A stretch of DNA of 64,000 nucleotides from Streptomyces sp. Go-475 (GTDB lineage: Bacteria; Actinomycetota; Actinomycetes; Streptomycetales; Streptomycetaceae), in contig NZ_CP026121.1 of the NCBI RefSeq assembly GCF_003330845.1, positions 4,197,501-4,261,500 of the forward strand. The letters run 5' to 3'. This document shows positions 1 to 8,723 of the stretch, piece after piece. A model generated the notes under the pieces. It saw only the letters and a list, made by a program, of their open reading frames with translations. It made no database searches and had not been told where the DNA came from. The translations under genes were made by a program, and so were the position numbers. Position 1 is the stretch's first letter, and each line of letters begins with the position of its first letter.

Positions 1-693
1 CACGCCCTGCGCGCCGTCCAGAAGGACGCGGGCCGGGCCGCCAAGGTGCGGTGGCAGATGAACGGCTTCAACCGCTCCCCGGGCGCCACCGCCCACCCCA
101 TGACGGCCCGCAACCTCATGGGCCAGATCGACGGCACCCGCAACCCGAAGCCGAGCGAGCCCGACTTCGACCAGCGGATCTTCGTGCCGGAGCAGGGCGA
201 ACCGGCCTGGATGGCGAACGGCTCCTACGCCGTCGTCCGCCGGATCCGCATGCTCCTCGACGACTGGGAGAAGCTCTCCGTCAAGGCGCAGGAGGACGTC
301 ATCGGGCGCCGCAAGTCCGACGGGGCGGCGCTGTCCGGGGGCACCGAGACGACCGCGATGGACCTGGAGAAGACGGACGCCAAGGGCAACCTCGTCGTCC
401 CGATCAACGCCCACGCCCGCATCACCCGGCCGGACCAGAACGGCGGCGCCGCGATGCTCCGCCGCCCGTTCTCCTTCCACGACGGCATCGACGCCGACGG
501 GGTGCCCGACGCGGGCCTGCTCTTCATCTGCTGGCAGGCCGATCCGCTGCGCGGCTTCGTGCCGGTGCAGCGCAAGCTCGACCGGGGCGACGCCCTGTCC
601 GCGTTCATCCGCCACGAGTCGAGCGGGCTGTTCGCGGTGCCCGGCGGGGCCGCGGAGGGCGAGTACGTGGGGCAGAAGTTGCTGGAGGGGTGA
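1..693 (+). CDS. DyP-type (EfeB-like) heme peroxidase, 5' truncated by window edge
   Basis: The open frame enters at base 1 and ends at 693, so only the C-terminal 230 residues are present. The GxxDG hallmark of dye-decolourising peroxidases (GQIDG followed by TRNP) is at bases 121-135. Further on are the conserved FSFHDG and LLFICWQADP segments and FVPVQRKL near the end, all typical of the Tat-exported class that includes EfeB. Such enzymes use heme and peroxide and are often part of the EfeUOB ferrous-iron uptake system; that partner operon would lie to the left of the window and is not visible. The catalytic Asp of GxxDG is intact. Export signal and start cannot be judged. Confidence 0.9.
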   Translation, partial: HALRAVQKDAGRAAKVRWQMNGFNRSPGATAHPMTARNLMGQIDGTRNPKPSEPDFDQRIFVPEQGEPAWMANGSYAVVRRIRMLLDDWEKLSVKAQEDVIGRRKSDGAALSGGTETTAMDLEKTDAKGNLVVPINAHARITRPDQNGGAAMLRRPFSFHDGIDADGVPDAGLLFICWQADPLRGFVPVQRKLDRGDALSAFIRHESSGLFAVPGGAAEGEYVGQKLLEG

Positions 694-755
694 GAGCGCG
701 GCTCTGTACGGGCTTGTGGGGGATAGCGCTTCCGCAAGCCCATTAGGGTGAGGTC

Positions 756-1688
756 ATGCCAGCGAGCTATGCGTATCTCGGCCCCGAGGGCACCTTCACC
801 GAAGTCGCCCTGCGCACGCTTCCCGAGGCCGCCACCCGCGAACTCATCCCGTACGTGTCCGTCCAGTCCGCGCTCGACGCGGTACGCGCCGGCGAGGCCG
901 AGGCCGCGTTCGTGCCGATCGAGAACTCCGTCGAGGGCGGCATCACCACCACCCTCGACGAGCTGGTCGCCGGCGCGCCGCTGATGATCTACCGCGAGGT
1001 GCTGCTGTCCATCACCTTCGCGCTGCTCGTCCGTCCGGGCACGCGGCTGTCGGACATCAAGACCGTCTCCGCGCACCCGGCCGCCCAGCCGCAGGTGCGC
1101 AACTGGCTGAAGAAGCACCTCCCGGACGCGCACTGGGAGTCGGCCGCCTCGAACGCGGACGCCGCCCGATTGGTCCAGGAGGGCCAGTACGACGCCGCCT
1201 TCGCCGGGGAGTTCGCCGCCGCCCGCTACGGGCTGGAGGCCCTGGAGACCGGGATCCACGACGCGGAGAACGCCCAGACGCGGTTCGTGCTGGTCGGCCG
1301 GCCCGCCCGGCCCGCCGCCCCGACCGGCGCGGACAAGACCTCGGTCGTGCTGTGGCAGCGCGACGACCACCCCGGCGGCCTGCGCGACCTGCTCGGCGAG
1401 TTCGCCACCCGCGGCATCAACCTGATGCTGCTCCAGTCCCGGCCCACCGGTGCGGGCATCGGCAACTACTGCTTCTGCATCGACGCCGAGGGCCACATCT
1501 CCGACCGCCGGGTGGCGGAAGCCCTGATGGGCCTGAAGCGGATCTGCCTCCAGGTGCGCTACCTCGGTTCGTATCCGCGCGCCGACTTGCAGCCGGGGGA
1601 GGTGCGGGCGCCGCGGCCGGGGACCTCGGACGAGGAGTTCCTCGCGGCCTCGGACTGGGTCGCGCGGTGCCAGGACGGCCGGTTCTAG
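756..1688 (+). CDS. pheA: prephenate dehydratase
   Basis: A 310-residue monofunctional prephenate dehydratase, converting prephenate to phenylpyruvate in phenylalanine synthesis. The PDT domain fills about residues 5-180: it opens with YLGPEGTFTE, carries IENSVEGG near 56-62 and the catalytic TRF motif at 175-177. A C-terminal ACT domain (about 195-275) has the GGLRDLL and LQSRP signatures of the phenylalanine-binding regulatory site, so feedback inhibition is expected. The ATG at 756 gives the standard N-terminus. It follows the peroxidase gene by about 60 bp and precedes a 519-bp gap rich in DnaA boxes. Confidence 0.96.
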   Translation: MPASYAYLGPEGTFTEVALRTLPEAATRELIPYVSVQSALDAVRAGEAEAAFVPIENSVEGGITTTLDELVAGAPLMIYREVLLSITFALLVRPGTRLSDIKTVSAHPAAQPQVRNWLKKHLPDAHWESAASNADAARLVQEGQYDAAFAGEFAAARYGLEALETGIHDAENAQTRFVLVGRPARPAAPTGADKTSVVLWQRDDHPGGLRDLLGEFATRGINLMLLQSRPTGAGIGNYCFCIDAEGHISDRRVAEALMGLKRICLQVRYLGSYPRADLQPGEVRAPRPGTSDEEFLAASDWVARCQDGRF

Positions 1689-2207
1689 GCCGGTCGTACC
1701 TGCTGATAGTCGTTATCCACAGAAGTTATCCACAGGTCCGCTTCTCGACCTGGGGACAAGTCGACAACGAAGCGTGAGTCAGTCGACAAATCGCCCTACA
1801 GCCCCCTGATGCGTCCATCAGCAGGCAGGTCACCCTTCGTCCACCGTTTTCCCTTGCGTAACTCTTTGGGGTGACCCGTTTCCACTCGAAAGTGAGGGTA
1901 AAGGGGGTTTGCGACGGGAATTCTCAGGGATGACCACGCCTTCCGGAGTGATCAATTCCGAAGTCCACAGATCTTCCACACAGCCTGTGGATAACTCTTC
2001 GGCGGGTGTGGATCCCTGTGGACAACCCAAGCCCAAGTCCCCTTCCCCGCAAGGGATTCGGGTCAATGCCACGCCGCCCGGATGCCTCGTTCCAGGGAAA
2101 GGCGCCCTCTTTATTGACACTGAGCGCAATTCCCCCATAACGGTACGTAAGGCGCGCTCGGAATAGTGAGTCGTGGGCGGTCATCCCGCACCGGTAGCCT
2201 TGAGCGC
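1689..2207. other. 519-bp intergenic gap with a DnaA-box group
   Basis: No reading frame here has coding character. The gap holds two pairs of strong DnaA-box matches: direct copies of TTATCCACA at 1713-1721 and 1726-1734, and inverted TGTGGATAA (1986-1994) and TGTGGACAA (2017-2025). Weaker one- or two-mismatch boxes lie at 1751-1759, 1961-1969, 1972-1980 and 2007-2015. The promoter of serS must also lie in its right part; I see no convincing -35/-10 pair. Confidence 0.75.
1713..2025. promoter_or_regulatory. DnaA-box cluster 1
   Basis: Three TTATCCACA boxes and one TTGTCCACA box (the preferred Streptomyces form), plus four weaker matches, in 313 bp. The first pair is in direct orientation 13 bp apart; the last pair is inverted and 31 bp apart. 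Family knowledge: groups of DnaA boxes outside oriC titrate DnaA in several bacteria and have been studied in S. coelicolor. A function here is inferred from sequence only. Confidence 0.75.
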
Positions 2208-3485
2208 GTGATTGACCTTCGCCTGCTCCGTGAGGACCCCGACCGTGTGCGCGCGTCGCAGCGCGCCCGTGGAGAGGACGTCGCGCTCGTCGACTCCCTC
2301 CTGTCTGCCGACGAGCGGCGCAGGTCGTCCGGCGTCCGCTTCGACGAGCTGCGCGCCGAGCAGAAGGCGCTCGGCAAGCTGATCCCCAAGGCGTCCGGGG
2401 ACGAGAAGGCCGAGCTGCTGAAGAAGGCGAGCCAGCTCGCCGCCGACGTCAAGGCCGCCGACGCGGAACGCGACGCGGCCGCCGCCGAGACCCAGGAGCT
2501 GCTCCAGAGGCTCGGCAACCTCGTCCACCCGGACGTGCCCGTGGGCGGCGAGGAGGACTTCGTCACGCTGGAGACGCACGGCACGATCCGCGACTTCGCC
2601 GGCGAGGGCTTCGAGCCCAAGGACCACCTGGAGCTCGGCCAGCTCCTCGGCGCGATCGACGTGGAGCGTGGCGCCAAGGTCTCCGGCTCGCGCTTCTACT
2701 TCCTCACCGGTGTGGGCGCCCTGCTGGAGCTCGCCCTGGTGAACGCGGCGATGGCCCAGGCCACGGCGGCCGGCTTCACGCCGATGCTGACCCCGGCCCT
2801 GGTCCGCCCCCAGTCCATGGCGGGCACGGGCTTCCTCGGCCAGGCCGCCCAGGACGTCTACCACCTCCCGGCCGACGACCTCTACCTCGTCGGCACCTCC
2901 GAGGTCGCGCTCGCGGCGTACCACATGGACGAGATCCTCGACGCCGACCGCCTCCCGCTGCGCTACGCGGGCTTCTCGCCCTGCTTCCGCCGCGAGGCCG
3001 GCTCGCACGGCAAGGACACCCGGGGCATCTTCCGCGTGCACCAGTTCGACAAGGTCGAGATGTTCTCCTACGTCACGCCGGAGGACTCGCAGGCCGAGCA
3101 CCAGCGGCTGCTGGAGTGGGAGAAGCAGTGGCTGACCTCGCTGGAGCTGCCGTTCCGGGTCATCGACGTGGCCTCCGCCGACCTCGGCTCCTCGGCCGCC
3201 CGCAAGTTCGACTGCGAGGCGTGGATCCCGACGCAGGGCAAGTACCGCGAGCTGACCTCGACCTCGGACTGCACCGAGTTCCAGTCCCGCCGCCTGTCGA
3301 TCCGCGTCCGTGACGGCAAGCAGGTCCGCCCGCTGGCCACGCTCAACGGCACGCTCTGTGCCGTCCCGCGCACGATCGTGGCGATCCTGGAGAACCACCA
3401 GCAGCCCGACGGCTCGGTGCGCGTGCCCGAGGTGCTGCGTCCGTACCTGGGCGGGCGTGAGGTGCTGGAGCCGGTCGCCAAGTGA
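2208..3485 (+). CDS. serS: seryl-tRNA synthetase
   Basis: A 425-residue class II synthetase that charges tRNA-Ser with serine in the cytoplasm. The GTG at 2208 starts the conserved [11 protein letters not shown]; an upstream in-frame ATG at 2166 would add 14 residues that do not fit the family. Residues about 20-110 form the long antiparallel coiled-coil arm that grips the tRNA variable arm. Motif 2 (FRREAGS) is at about 260-266 and motif 3 ([12 protein letters not shown]) lies near the C-terminus. The stop overlaps the start of the next gene by four bases, implying translational coupling. A serine-tRNA-like gene lies just 0.8 kb downstream on the other strand. Confidence 0.97.
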   Translation: MIDLRLLREDPDRVRASQRARGEDVALVDSLLSADERRRSSGVRFDELRAEQKALGKLIPKASGDEKAELLKKASQLAADVKAADAERDAAAAETQELLQRLGNLVHPDVPVGGEEDFVTLETHGTIRDFAGEGFEPKDHLELGQLLGAIDVERGAKVSGSRFYFLTGVGALLELALVNAAMAQATAAGFTPMLTPALVRPQSMAGTGFLGQAAQDVYHLPADDLYLVGTSEVALAAYHMDEILDADRLPLRYAGFSPCFRREAGSHGKDTRGIFRVHQFDKVEMFSYVTPEDSQAEHQRLLEWEKQWLTSLELPFRVIDVASADLGSSAARKFDCEAWIPTQGKYRELTSTSDCTEFQSRRLSIRVRDGKQVRPLATLNGTLCAVPRTIVAILENHQQPDGSVRVPEVLRPYLGGREVLEPVAK

Positions 3486-4285
3486 GCGCCGGTTTCCCCT
3501 ACCGACTCGTCGCCACCGACCTCGACGGAACGCTCCTGCGCTCCGACGAGTCGGTCTCGCGGCGCACCCGTGACGCGCTCGCCGCCGCCACGGCGGCGGG
3601 CGCCGCGCACATCGTCGTCACCGGCCGCGCGGTCCCCTGGACCCGGCACATCCTCGACGACCTCGGCTACCAGGGGCTGGCCGTCTGCGGCCAGGGCGCG
3701 CAGGTGTACGACGTCGGCGCGCGCCGCCTGCTGACGTCGGTCACGCTGGACCGGCAGCTCGCCGGGGTGGCGCTGGCCAAGATCGAGGCGGAGGTCGGCC
3801 CGCTGTACCTGGCGGCGAGCCGCGACGGCCTGGACGGCGAGGTGCTGGTGGGCCCGGGCTACGCGGCGCACGGCAACCTGCCCGCGACTCCCTTCACGGA
3901 CGCGTCGGACCTGTGGGCCGCGCCCCTGAACAAGCTGTACATCCAGCACCCGACGCTGAGCGACGACGAGCTGTGCGAGGTGGCCACGCGCACCGCCGGC
4001 GGTTTCGTCACGGTCGTCATGGCGGGCGAGGGCATCGTCGAGCTCCTGCCCCTGGGCCTGTCCAAGGCGACGGGCCTGTCCCTGGCGGCCCGCCGGCTCA
4101 AGGTGAAGGCGGCCGACACGATCGCCTTCGGCGACATGCCCAACGACATACCGATGTTCGCCTGGGCCTCCTACGGCGTCGCCATGGCGGACGCCCACGA
4201 GGAGCTGAAGGCCGTGGCCGACGAGGTGACGTCCTCCAACGAGGAGGACGGGATCGCGGTCGTGCTGGAGCGGTTGCTGGGCTGA
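3482..4285 (+). CDS. HAD superfamily (Cof-type) phosphatase
   Basis: A 267-residue HAD hydrolase of the Cof/IIB type, which usually dephosphorylates small sugar phosphates or cofactors. Motif I is DLDGT with Asp13 as nucleophile and Asp15 as acid; motif II is VVTGR; the Lys of motif III and the GDMPND of motif IV near residue 220 complete the active site. The C2B cap sits between motifs II and III. It starts with GTG in a GTGA overlap with the serS stop, so the two are probably one transcript. Its substrate cannot be told from sequence. A paralogue of the same class lies at 12376-13254. Confidence 0.9.
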   Translation: MSAGFPYRLVATDLDGTLLRSDESVSRRTRDALAAATAAGAAHIVVTGRAVPWTRHILDDLGYQGLAVCGQGAQVYDVGARRLLTSVTLDRQLAGVALAKIEAEVGPLYLAASRDGLDGEVLVGPGYAAHGNLPATPFTDASDLWAAPLNKLYIQHPTLSDDELCEVATRTAGGFVTVVMAGEGIVELLPLGLSKATGLSLAARRLKVKAADTIAFGDMPNDIPMFAWASYGVAMADAHEELKAVADEVTSSNEEDGIAVVLERLLG

Positions 4286-4303
4286 GCCTGCGTGTCGCGG
4301 GTG

Positions 4304-4411
<108 letters not shown>

Positions 4412-4466
4412 GGGTGGGCGGCCTCACGCGAGGTGCGACTCGCGTGCTCGAAGCGGCCGCCCCGGG

Positions 4467-4546
4467 CAGCTCCCCGTGCGGGGCGGGTTCTACGGAGAGG
4501 TAACGGCTACTCCGGAACCCGCCGCGGGCTGCCCTGCGGGGAGCTG
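4467..4546. other. long interrupted inverted repeat (structured element)
   Basis: A two-level hairpin: an outer 12-bp stem (4467-4478 with 4535-4546), an inner 9-bp stem (4482-4490 with 4515-4523) and a short pairing inside the 24-base loop. It lies between the tRNA-like gene and a small protein gene, both on the minus strand. It could be a terminator for the gene upstream at 4694-4951, a leader of the tRNA transcript or a small RNA. No reading frame fits it. Confidence 0.6.
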
Positions 4547-4693
4547 GACGTACTGCCGTGCATGGACATCGTCCGGCTCCTCTCCCAGAACGTGGCGCCG
4601 GCTCGAGTGAGCCCGGCGGTGACGAGAACTACTCTGCCTGCCGGGCGAATTGGACGCCACCGAATAAATCGGCGGCCGGGCCGGACCGGTGGC

Positions 4694-4951
4694 CTACTTG
4701 CGCCTGCGCCACCCGCGCCTGCGGGCCTTGCTGAAGAACCAGCCCGCGGGCGGCTCGTCGGAGCGCCAGGGCTGCGGTTCCGGTTCCTCGCGGCGCCAGC
4801 GCTCGGCGAGCATCCGGGCCCGGGCGGACGGCTCGGTGGTCTCGGCGGAGCGTATGAAGTCCTCGTCCAGGACGAGGTCGTCCCAGGCGTCGGCACCGGA
4901 CCCGGAGCCCGGCTGCCCGCGGTCGTCGTACTGAGCCCTTTCGCCCGCCAT
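4694..4951 (-). CDS. small conserved hypothetical protein
   Basis: An 85-residue hydrophilic protein. The start ATG follows a good ribosome site (GGGGAGGA, 5-6 bases away). The N-terminal half is acidic (WDDLVLDEDFIR), the middle carries ARARMLAERWRREE and the C-terminus is strongly basic (KARRRGWRRRK). No signal peptide or membrane segment is present. I do not recognise a functional family; the clean start and reversed charge ends suggest a real gene, perhaps binding nucleic acid or the membrane surface through its basic tail. It is a single gene upstream of the structured repeat and reads away from the ABC operon. Confidence 0.7.
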   Translation of the reverse strand: MAGERAQYDDRGQPGSGSGADAWDDLVLDEDFIRSAETTEPSARARMLAERWRREEPEPQPWRSDEPPAGWFFSKARRRGWRRRK

Positions 4952-5051
4952 GCGTGTCCTCCCCGGCCGTCCAACTCCCGTGCGGTTCCCTACATCCCGT
5001 TCGCCCAGTGTGCCCTGACAGAGGTGAAGCCTCCGTCAAGGCCGGGGCACG

Positions 5052-5771
5052 TCACTCCTCGCCGGCGAGCGTGAGCGAGCGCAGCTTCTGACCGGCGTAC
5101 CAGGTGGCCAGGACCGTGACCGCCACCAGCAGGACCGTCGCCGTGGTCAGGCCCACGTCCGAGGTCACCAGGTCCCCGCCGGACACCTTCTGGGCCACGG
5201 CCAGCGACCACTGCTGGACGCTCAGCGTGCGCGCGCCCGGCACCAGGGAGCCGAACAGGGCCTCCCAGACCAGCGCGTAGACGAGGCCGAACACCACGGC
5301 GTGCCGGGAGACCGTGCCGAGCAGCAGGAACAGGGCCGCATACGCGATGGACGCGACCAGGGCCGCCACCGTGTACGCCACGGCGATCTGCTGGCCGTTG
5401 CCGTTGAGGATGAAGCCGGCGATGAGCGTCGGCACCGCGGAGAACACCATGGTCACCGCGATGGCGACGATCAGCTTGGTGAAGATGATGGTCGGCCGCT
5501 TGATCGGCTTGGACAGCAGGTACACCACCGAGCCGTCGTCGATCTCCGGGCCGATGGCACCGGTGCCGGCGATGACGCCGATGATCGGCACCATCGTGGC
5601 CAGGGCGAGGCCGCCGAGCAGGTCGGACGCCGTCTGGTCGTCCGCTCCGGCGAGGGCGCGTACGGCCACGGCGATCACGATGAGCAGCAGCGGCAGCGCG
5701 CCGAGGATGAGGGCCCGGCGCCGGCCGAGCAGGGCCCGGTAGGTGAGCCGGGCGACTGTGGGGTCGTACAT
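5052..5771 (-). CDS. ABC-2 type transporter permease (second permease of operon)
   Basis: A 239-residue integral membrane protein with about six hydrophobic segments, beginning right after a short cytoplasmic N-terminus (RALLGRRRALILGALPLLL). The stretch GPEIDDGSVVYLLSKPIKR between the second and third membrane segments is the typical ABC-2 permease EDG-like motif. It starts 9 bases after the ATPase gene at 5781-6692 ends, and is the last gene of a four-gene operon with two ATPases and two permeases. A role in exporting a drug, peptide or lipid is possible; nothing in the sequence fixes the substrate. Confidence 0.85.
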   Translation of the reverse strand: MYDPTVARLTYRALLGRRRALILGALPLLLIVIAVAVRALAGADDQTASDLLGGLALATMVPIIGVIAGTGAIGPEIDDGSVVYLLSKPIKRPTIIFTKLIVAIAVTMVFSAVPTLIAGFILNGNGQQIAVAYTVAALVASIAYAALFLLLGTVSRHAVVFGLVYALVWEALFGSLVPGARTLSVQQWSLAVAQKVSGGDLVTSDVGLTTATVLLVAVTVLATWYAGQKLRSLTLAGEE

Positions 5772-5780
5772 CAGGGCCTC

Positions 5781-6692
5781 CTACGCCGCGACCAGGTACG
5801 AGAAGACGGACTCGAGGGACTCGTCGGACGGCGAGACCGTGAGCAGCCGGATGCCGTGGTCCCTGGCGACCTTGGGCAGCAGCGCGGTGAAGCGGCCGAA
5901 GTCGACGGCCTGGATGCGCAGCGCGCCCTCGGCGTGGTCGACCTCGATGCCCGACGTCGACGGGTCGGCGATCAGCGCGGCCGCGAGGGCGCGGTCGTCG
6001 CTGGAGCGCACCAGGTAGCGGTGCGGCCGGTCGGTCATCAGGCGGCGGATCTTGCGGAAGTCGCCGCTGGCCGCGTGCCGGCCGGCGACGACGACCTCGA
6101 TGTGCCAGGCGAGTTGCTCGACCTCTTCGAGGATGTGGGACGAGAACAGCACCGTGCGGCCCTCGTCGCCCATGCGGCGCAGCAGGTCCATCAGCTGCAT
6201 GCGCTGGCGCGGGTCCATGCCGTTGAAGGGCTCGTCGAGCAGCAGCAGCGACGGGTCGTGGACCAGGGCGCTCGCCATCTTCACGCGCTGGCGCATGCCC
6301 TTGGAGTACGTCTGGATCTTGCGGTCCTGCGCGTACTCCATCTCGACCGTCGCCAGGGCCTTCTGGGCCGCCTTGGCGCCCAGGCCGTGCAGCTCGGCGT
6401 TGGCGAGGACGAACTCCTTGCCGGTGAGGAAGTCGTACATCGCCTCGCGCTCGGGGACGACGCCGATGTGCTGGTAGATCTTCTCGTTGCGCCAGACGGG
6501 CTGCCCGTCGAGGGTGACCGTGCCGGTGGAGGGGGCCAGGAAGCCGCCCATCATGTTGATGAGGGTGGACTTCCCGGCGCCGTTGGGGCCGAGCAGGCCC
6601 GTGACGCCGGGGCCGATGGTCATGGTGATGTCGTTGACGGCGACCACGTTGCCGAACCAGCGGGAGACGTGGTCGATGGAGAGCGTGGTCAC
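5781..6692 (-). CDS. ABC transporter ATP-binding protein (second of operon)
   Basis: A 303-residue ABC ATPase. The start is the GTG at 6692, which overlaps the TGA of the preceding permease gene (GTGA), so longer frames further upstream are not real. Walker A is GPNGAGKST near residue 40, the signature YSKGMRQR and Walker B LLLLDEPFNGMDP follow. The C-terminal 80 residues extend past the nucleotide-binding domain, as in exporters of the CcmA/drug family. It should power the permeases encoded on either side. This pair and the upstream pair have the same ATPase-permease order, consistent with an ancient duplication. Confidence 0.9.
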   Translation of the reverse strand: MTTLSIDHVSRWFGNVVAVNDITMTIGPGVTGLLGPNGAGKSTLINMMGGFLAPSTGTVTLDGQPVWRNEKIYQHIGVVPEREAMYDFLTGKEFVLANAELHGLGAKAAQKALATVEMEYAQDRKIQTYSKGMRQRVKMASALVHDPSLLLLDEPFNGMDPRQRMQLMDLLRRMGDEGRTVLFSSHILEEVEQLAWHIEVVVAGRHAASGDFRKIRRLMTDRPHRYLVRSSDDRALAAALIADPSTSGIEVDHAEGALRIQAVDFGRFTALLPKVARDHGIRLLTVSPSDESLESVFSYLVAA

Positions 6693-7597
6693 AGTCCCAC
6701 CTTCTTGTAGCGGCGCATCAGGAGGCCGTAGCTCGCCGCGATCAGGCCGAGGGCGACGAGGACGAAGACGACGCCTTCGGCGGTGCTCGGGCCCACCCCG
6801 CCGGGGAAGGCGGAGGTCGCGCCGAGGAAGGCCGACTGCACCCCGTCGACGATCGTGATGGGCGAGAACAGCCCGATCCACGGCACGGCGTCGGCGCTGC
6901 CCTGCACGTCGGCGATGGCCTGGAGGGTGGAGACGGCGCCGTAGGTGATGGTCAGCACGGCGATGACGGCCGCGATGCCGAAGCCGCGGCGCGGGGTGAA
7001 GGACGCGATGACCAGGCCGATGCCGGCGAAGAGCAGTGAGAGCAGTGCCACGGAGACGAGTCCCTGTGCGAATCCCTTGGTCTGGTCGGCGAAGTCGAGC
7101 TTGGCCAGCAGGGCGCCGACGTAGAGCACGAGCAGGGGAGCGGCCGTCAGGATGAACAGCGCCGAGGCCAGTGCCGCGAACTTGGCGCGCACGTAGTCGG
7201 CGGTCTCGATGGGCCGCGAGAAGTACAGGGGCACGGTCTTGAAGCGCAGGTCGCGCGAGACCGACTGGGGCGCCTGCGAGGCGACGTACAGGCTGATGAC
7301 CGCCTGCATGACGATCGCGTAGCGCGTGTAGTCCAGGGGCAGTTCCTTGGCCTTGGTGGCGACCGCGACGGCGACCATGATGGCCGCGGGCACGCACATC
7401 ACCACGAACAGCAGCATCGGCAGCACCTTGGACTTGACCGAGCGGCCGAGGCCGTAGGAGCCGCGCAGGGACTGCGAGTACAGGGAGCGGCGGGCGTAGG
7501 CGCGGCCCAGGCGGGGGCCGTCGTAGCTGCGGTAGCCGATGTTGTGGATGCGGGTCTGGTCACCCGGCTGTGTCGCCAGGGGCTGCTCAACCGCCAT
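6689..7597 (-). CDS. ABC-2 type transporter permease (first permease of operon)
   Basis: A 302-residue membrane protein. The ATG at 7597 is chosen because a GGAGG ribosome site lies nine bases upstream; the frame stays open to 7633. After about 75 cytoplasmic residues with a conserved IGYRSYDGPRLGR segment come a first membrane span (LPMLLFVVMCVPAAIMVAVAV) and five or so more. SRDLRFKTVPLYFSRPI between spans resembles the ABC-2 permease motif. Its start overlaps the end of the upstream ATPase gene by 11 bases and its stop overlaps the next ATPase gene by four, so translation is coupled throughout. Confidence 0.86.
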   Translation of the reverse strand: MAVEQPLATQPGDQTRIHNIGYRSYDGPRLGRAYARRSLYSQSLRGSYGLGRSVKSKVLPMLLFVVMCVPAAIMVAVAVATKAKELPLDYTRYAIVMQAVISLYVASQAPQSVSRDLRFKTVPLYFSRPIETADYVRAKFAALASALFILTAAPLLVLYVGALLAKLDFADQTKGFAQGLVSVALLSLLFAGIGLVIASFTPRRGFGIAAVIAVLTITYGAVSTLQAIADVQGSADAVPWIGLFSPITIVDGVQSAFLGATSAFPGGVGPSTAEGVVFVLVALGLIAASYGLLMRRYKKVGL

Positions 7598-8561
7598 GGC
7601 CGACCGCCTCCTTCCGCTGTTGGTGCTGGTCACTGGTCGTGAAGACCTCGGAGATGTGGTGCCGGCGCTGCTCCATGCGCACCAGGCCCAGTCCGAGATC
7701 GGCGATCACGTCCCTGACCAGGTCGTACGTCTCCTCGCCCTGCGCGGTCAGGAGCAGGACGTGGCCCGCGCCGGGCAGGCCGCTGCCGTCCTCGACGCTC
7801 ACCCCGCGCGCGTGCAGCGCCTCGCGGACCGCGCGGGTGCCGTCCGGGTGCTCGTCGGTGTCGGTGACCTCGATCGCGAGGGTCGTGGTGGTCTGGGTGA
7901 AGTCCGTGGTGGAGCTGGAGCGCAGGAGCTTGCCGCCGTCGATGACGACCACGTGGTCGCAGGTGCGCTCCAGTTCGCCCAGGAGGTGCGAGGTGACCAG
8001 GACCGAGATGCCGAAGTCGGTGTGGATGCGGCGGATCAGGCCGAGCATCTCGTCGCGGCCGACCGGGTCGAGGCCGTTGGTCGGCTCGTCGAGGAAGACC
8101 AGCTGCGGGTCGTGGACGAGGGCCTGCGCGAGCTTCACGCGCTGCTTCATGCCGGTCGAGTAGCCGCCGATGGGGCGGTAGCGCTCCTCGTACAGGCCGA
8201 CGTGGCGCAGCGTGTCGGCGGTGCGCTCGCGCGCGGCCGTGGGCGGCAGGCCGGACATGCGCGCCATGTGGACGACGAACTCGGTGGCCGAGACGTCCGG
8301 CGGCAGGCAGTCGTGCTCCGGCATGTACCCGACGCGCTCGCGGATGGCGGCGCCCTTGGTGGCGACGTCGAGGCCGAGCACTTCGGCACGGCCCTCCGTG
8401 GCGGGGGACAGGCCCAGCAGGATCTTGATCAGTGTGGACTTGCCGGCCCCGTTGGCTCCGACGAGTCCGGTCACACCGGGCCCGACGTCCACGGAGAGCC
8501 GGTCAAGCGCGGTCACCCGGGGGAACCGCTTGCTCAGGCTTTCGGTCGCGATCACAGTCAC
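7587..8561 (-). CDS. ABC transporter ATP-binding protein (first of operon)
   Basis: A 324-residue ABC ATPase beginning with GTG at 8561 and heading the four-gene exporter operon. Walker A is GANGAGKST, the signature is YSTGMKQR and Walker B is LVFLDEPTNGLDP, followed by the usual switch His in VTSHLLGELE. The C-terminal 90 residues form an accessory domain after the nucleotide-binding core. The promoter should lie in the 162-bp divergent gap towards the hydrolase-reductase gene at 8724. Confidence 0.9.
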   Translation of the reverse strand: MTVIATESLSKRFPRVTALDRLSVDVGPGVTGLVGANGAGKSTLIKILLGLSPATEGRAEVLGLDVATKGAAIRERVGYMPEHDCLPPDVSATEFVVHMARMSGLPPTAARERTADTLRHVGLYEERYRPIGGYSTGMKQRVKLAQALVHDPQLVFLDEPTNGLDPVGRDEMLGLIRRIHTDFGISVLVTSHLLGELERTCDHVVVIDGGKLLRSSSTTDFTQTTTTLAIEVTDTDEHPDGTRAVREALHARGVSVEDGSGLPGAGHVLLLTAQGEETYDLVRDVIADLGLGLVRMEQRRHHISEVFTTSDQHQQRKEAVGHGG

Positions 8562-8723
8562 CCCTCGAAGGTAGGGGCCGGGTACGTGGCGGTCGTCACT
8601 CCGCAGGTCTGTCTTCGGGTCAGCCTGGAGTAGTACGGGCCCTTAGGGGGTCTGGTTCTCGAGGGTTACCCCGAGCGGGGAGCTCCTATTGACGAACTCT
8701 CTAACAACTGCCAGATTCGCCGG

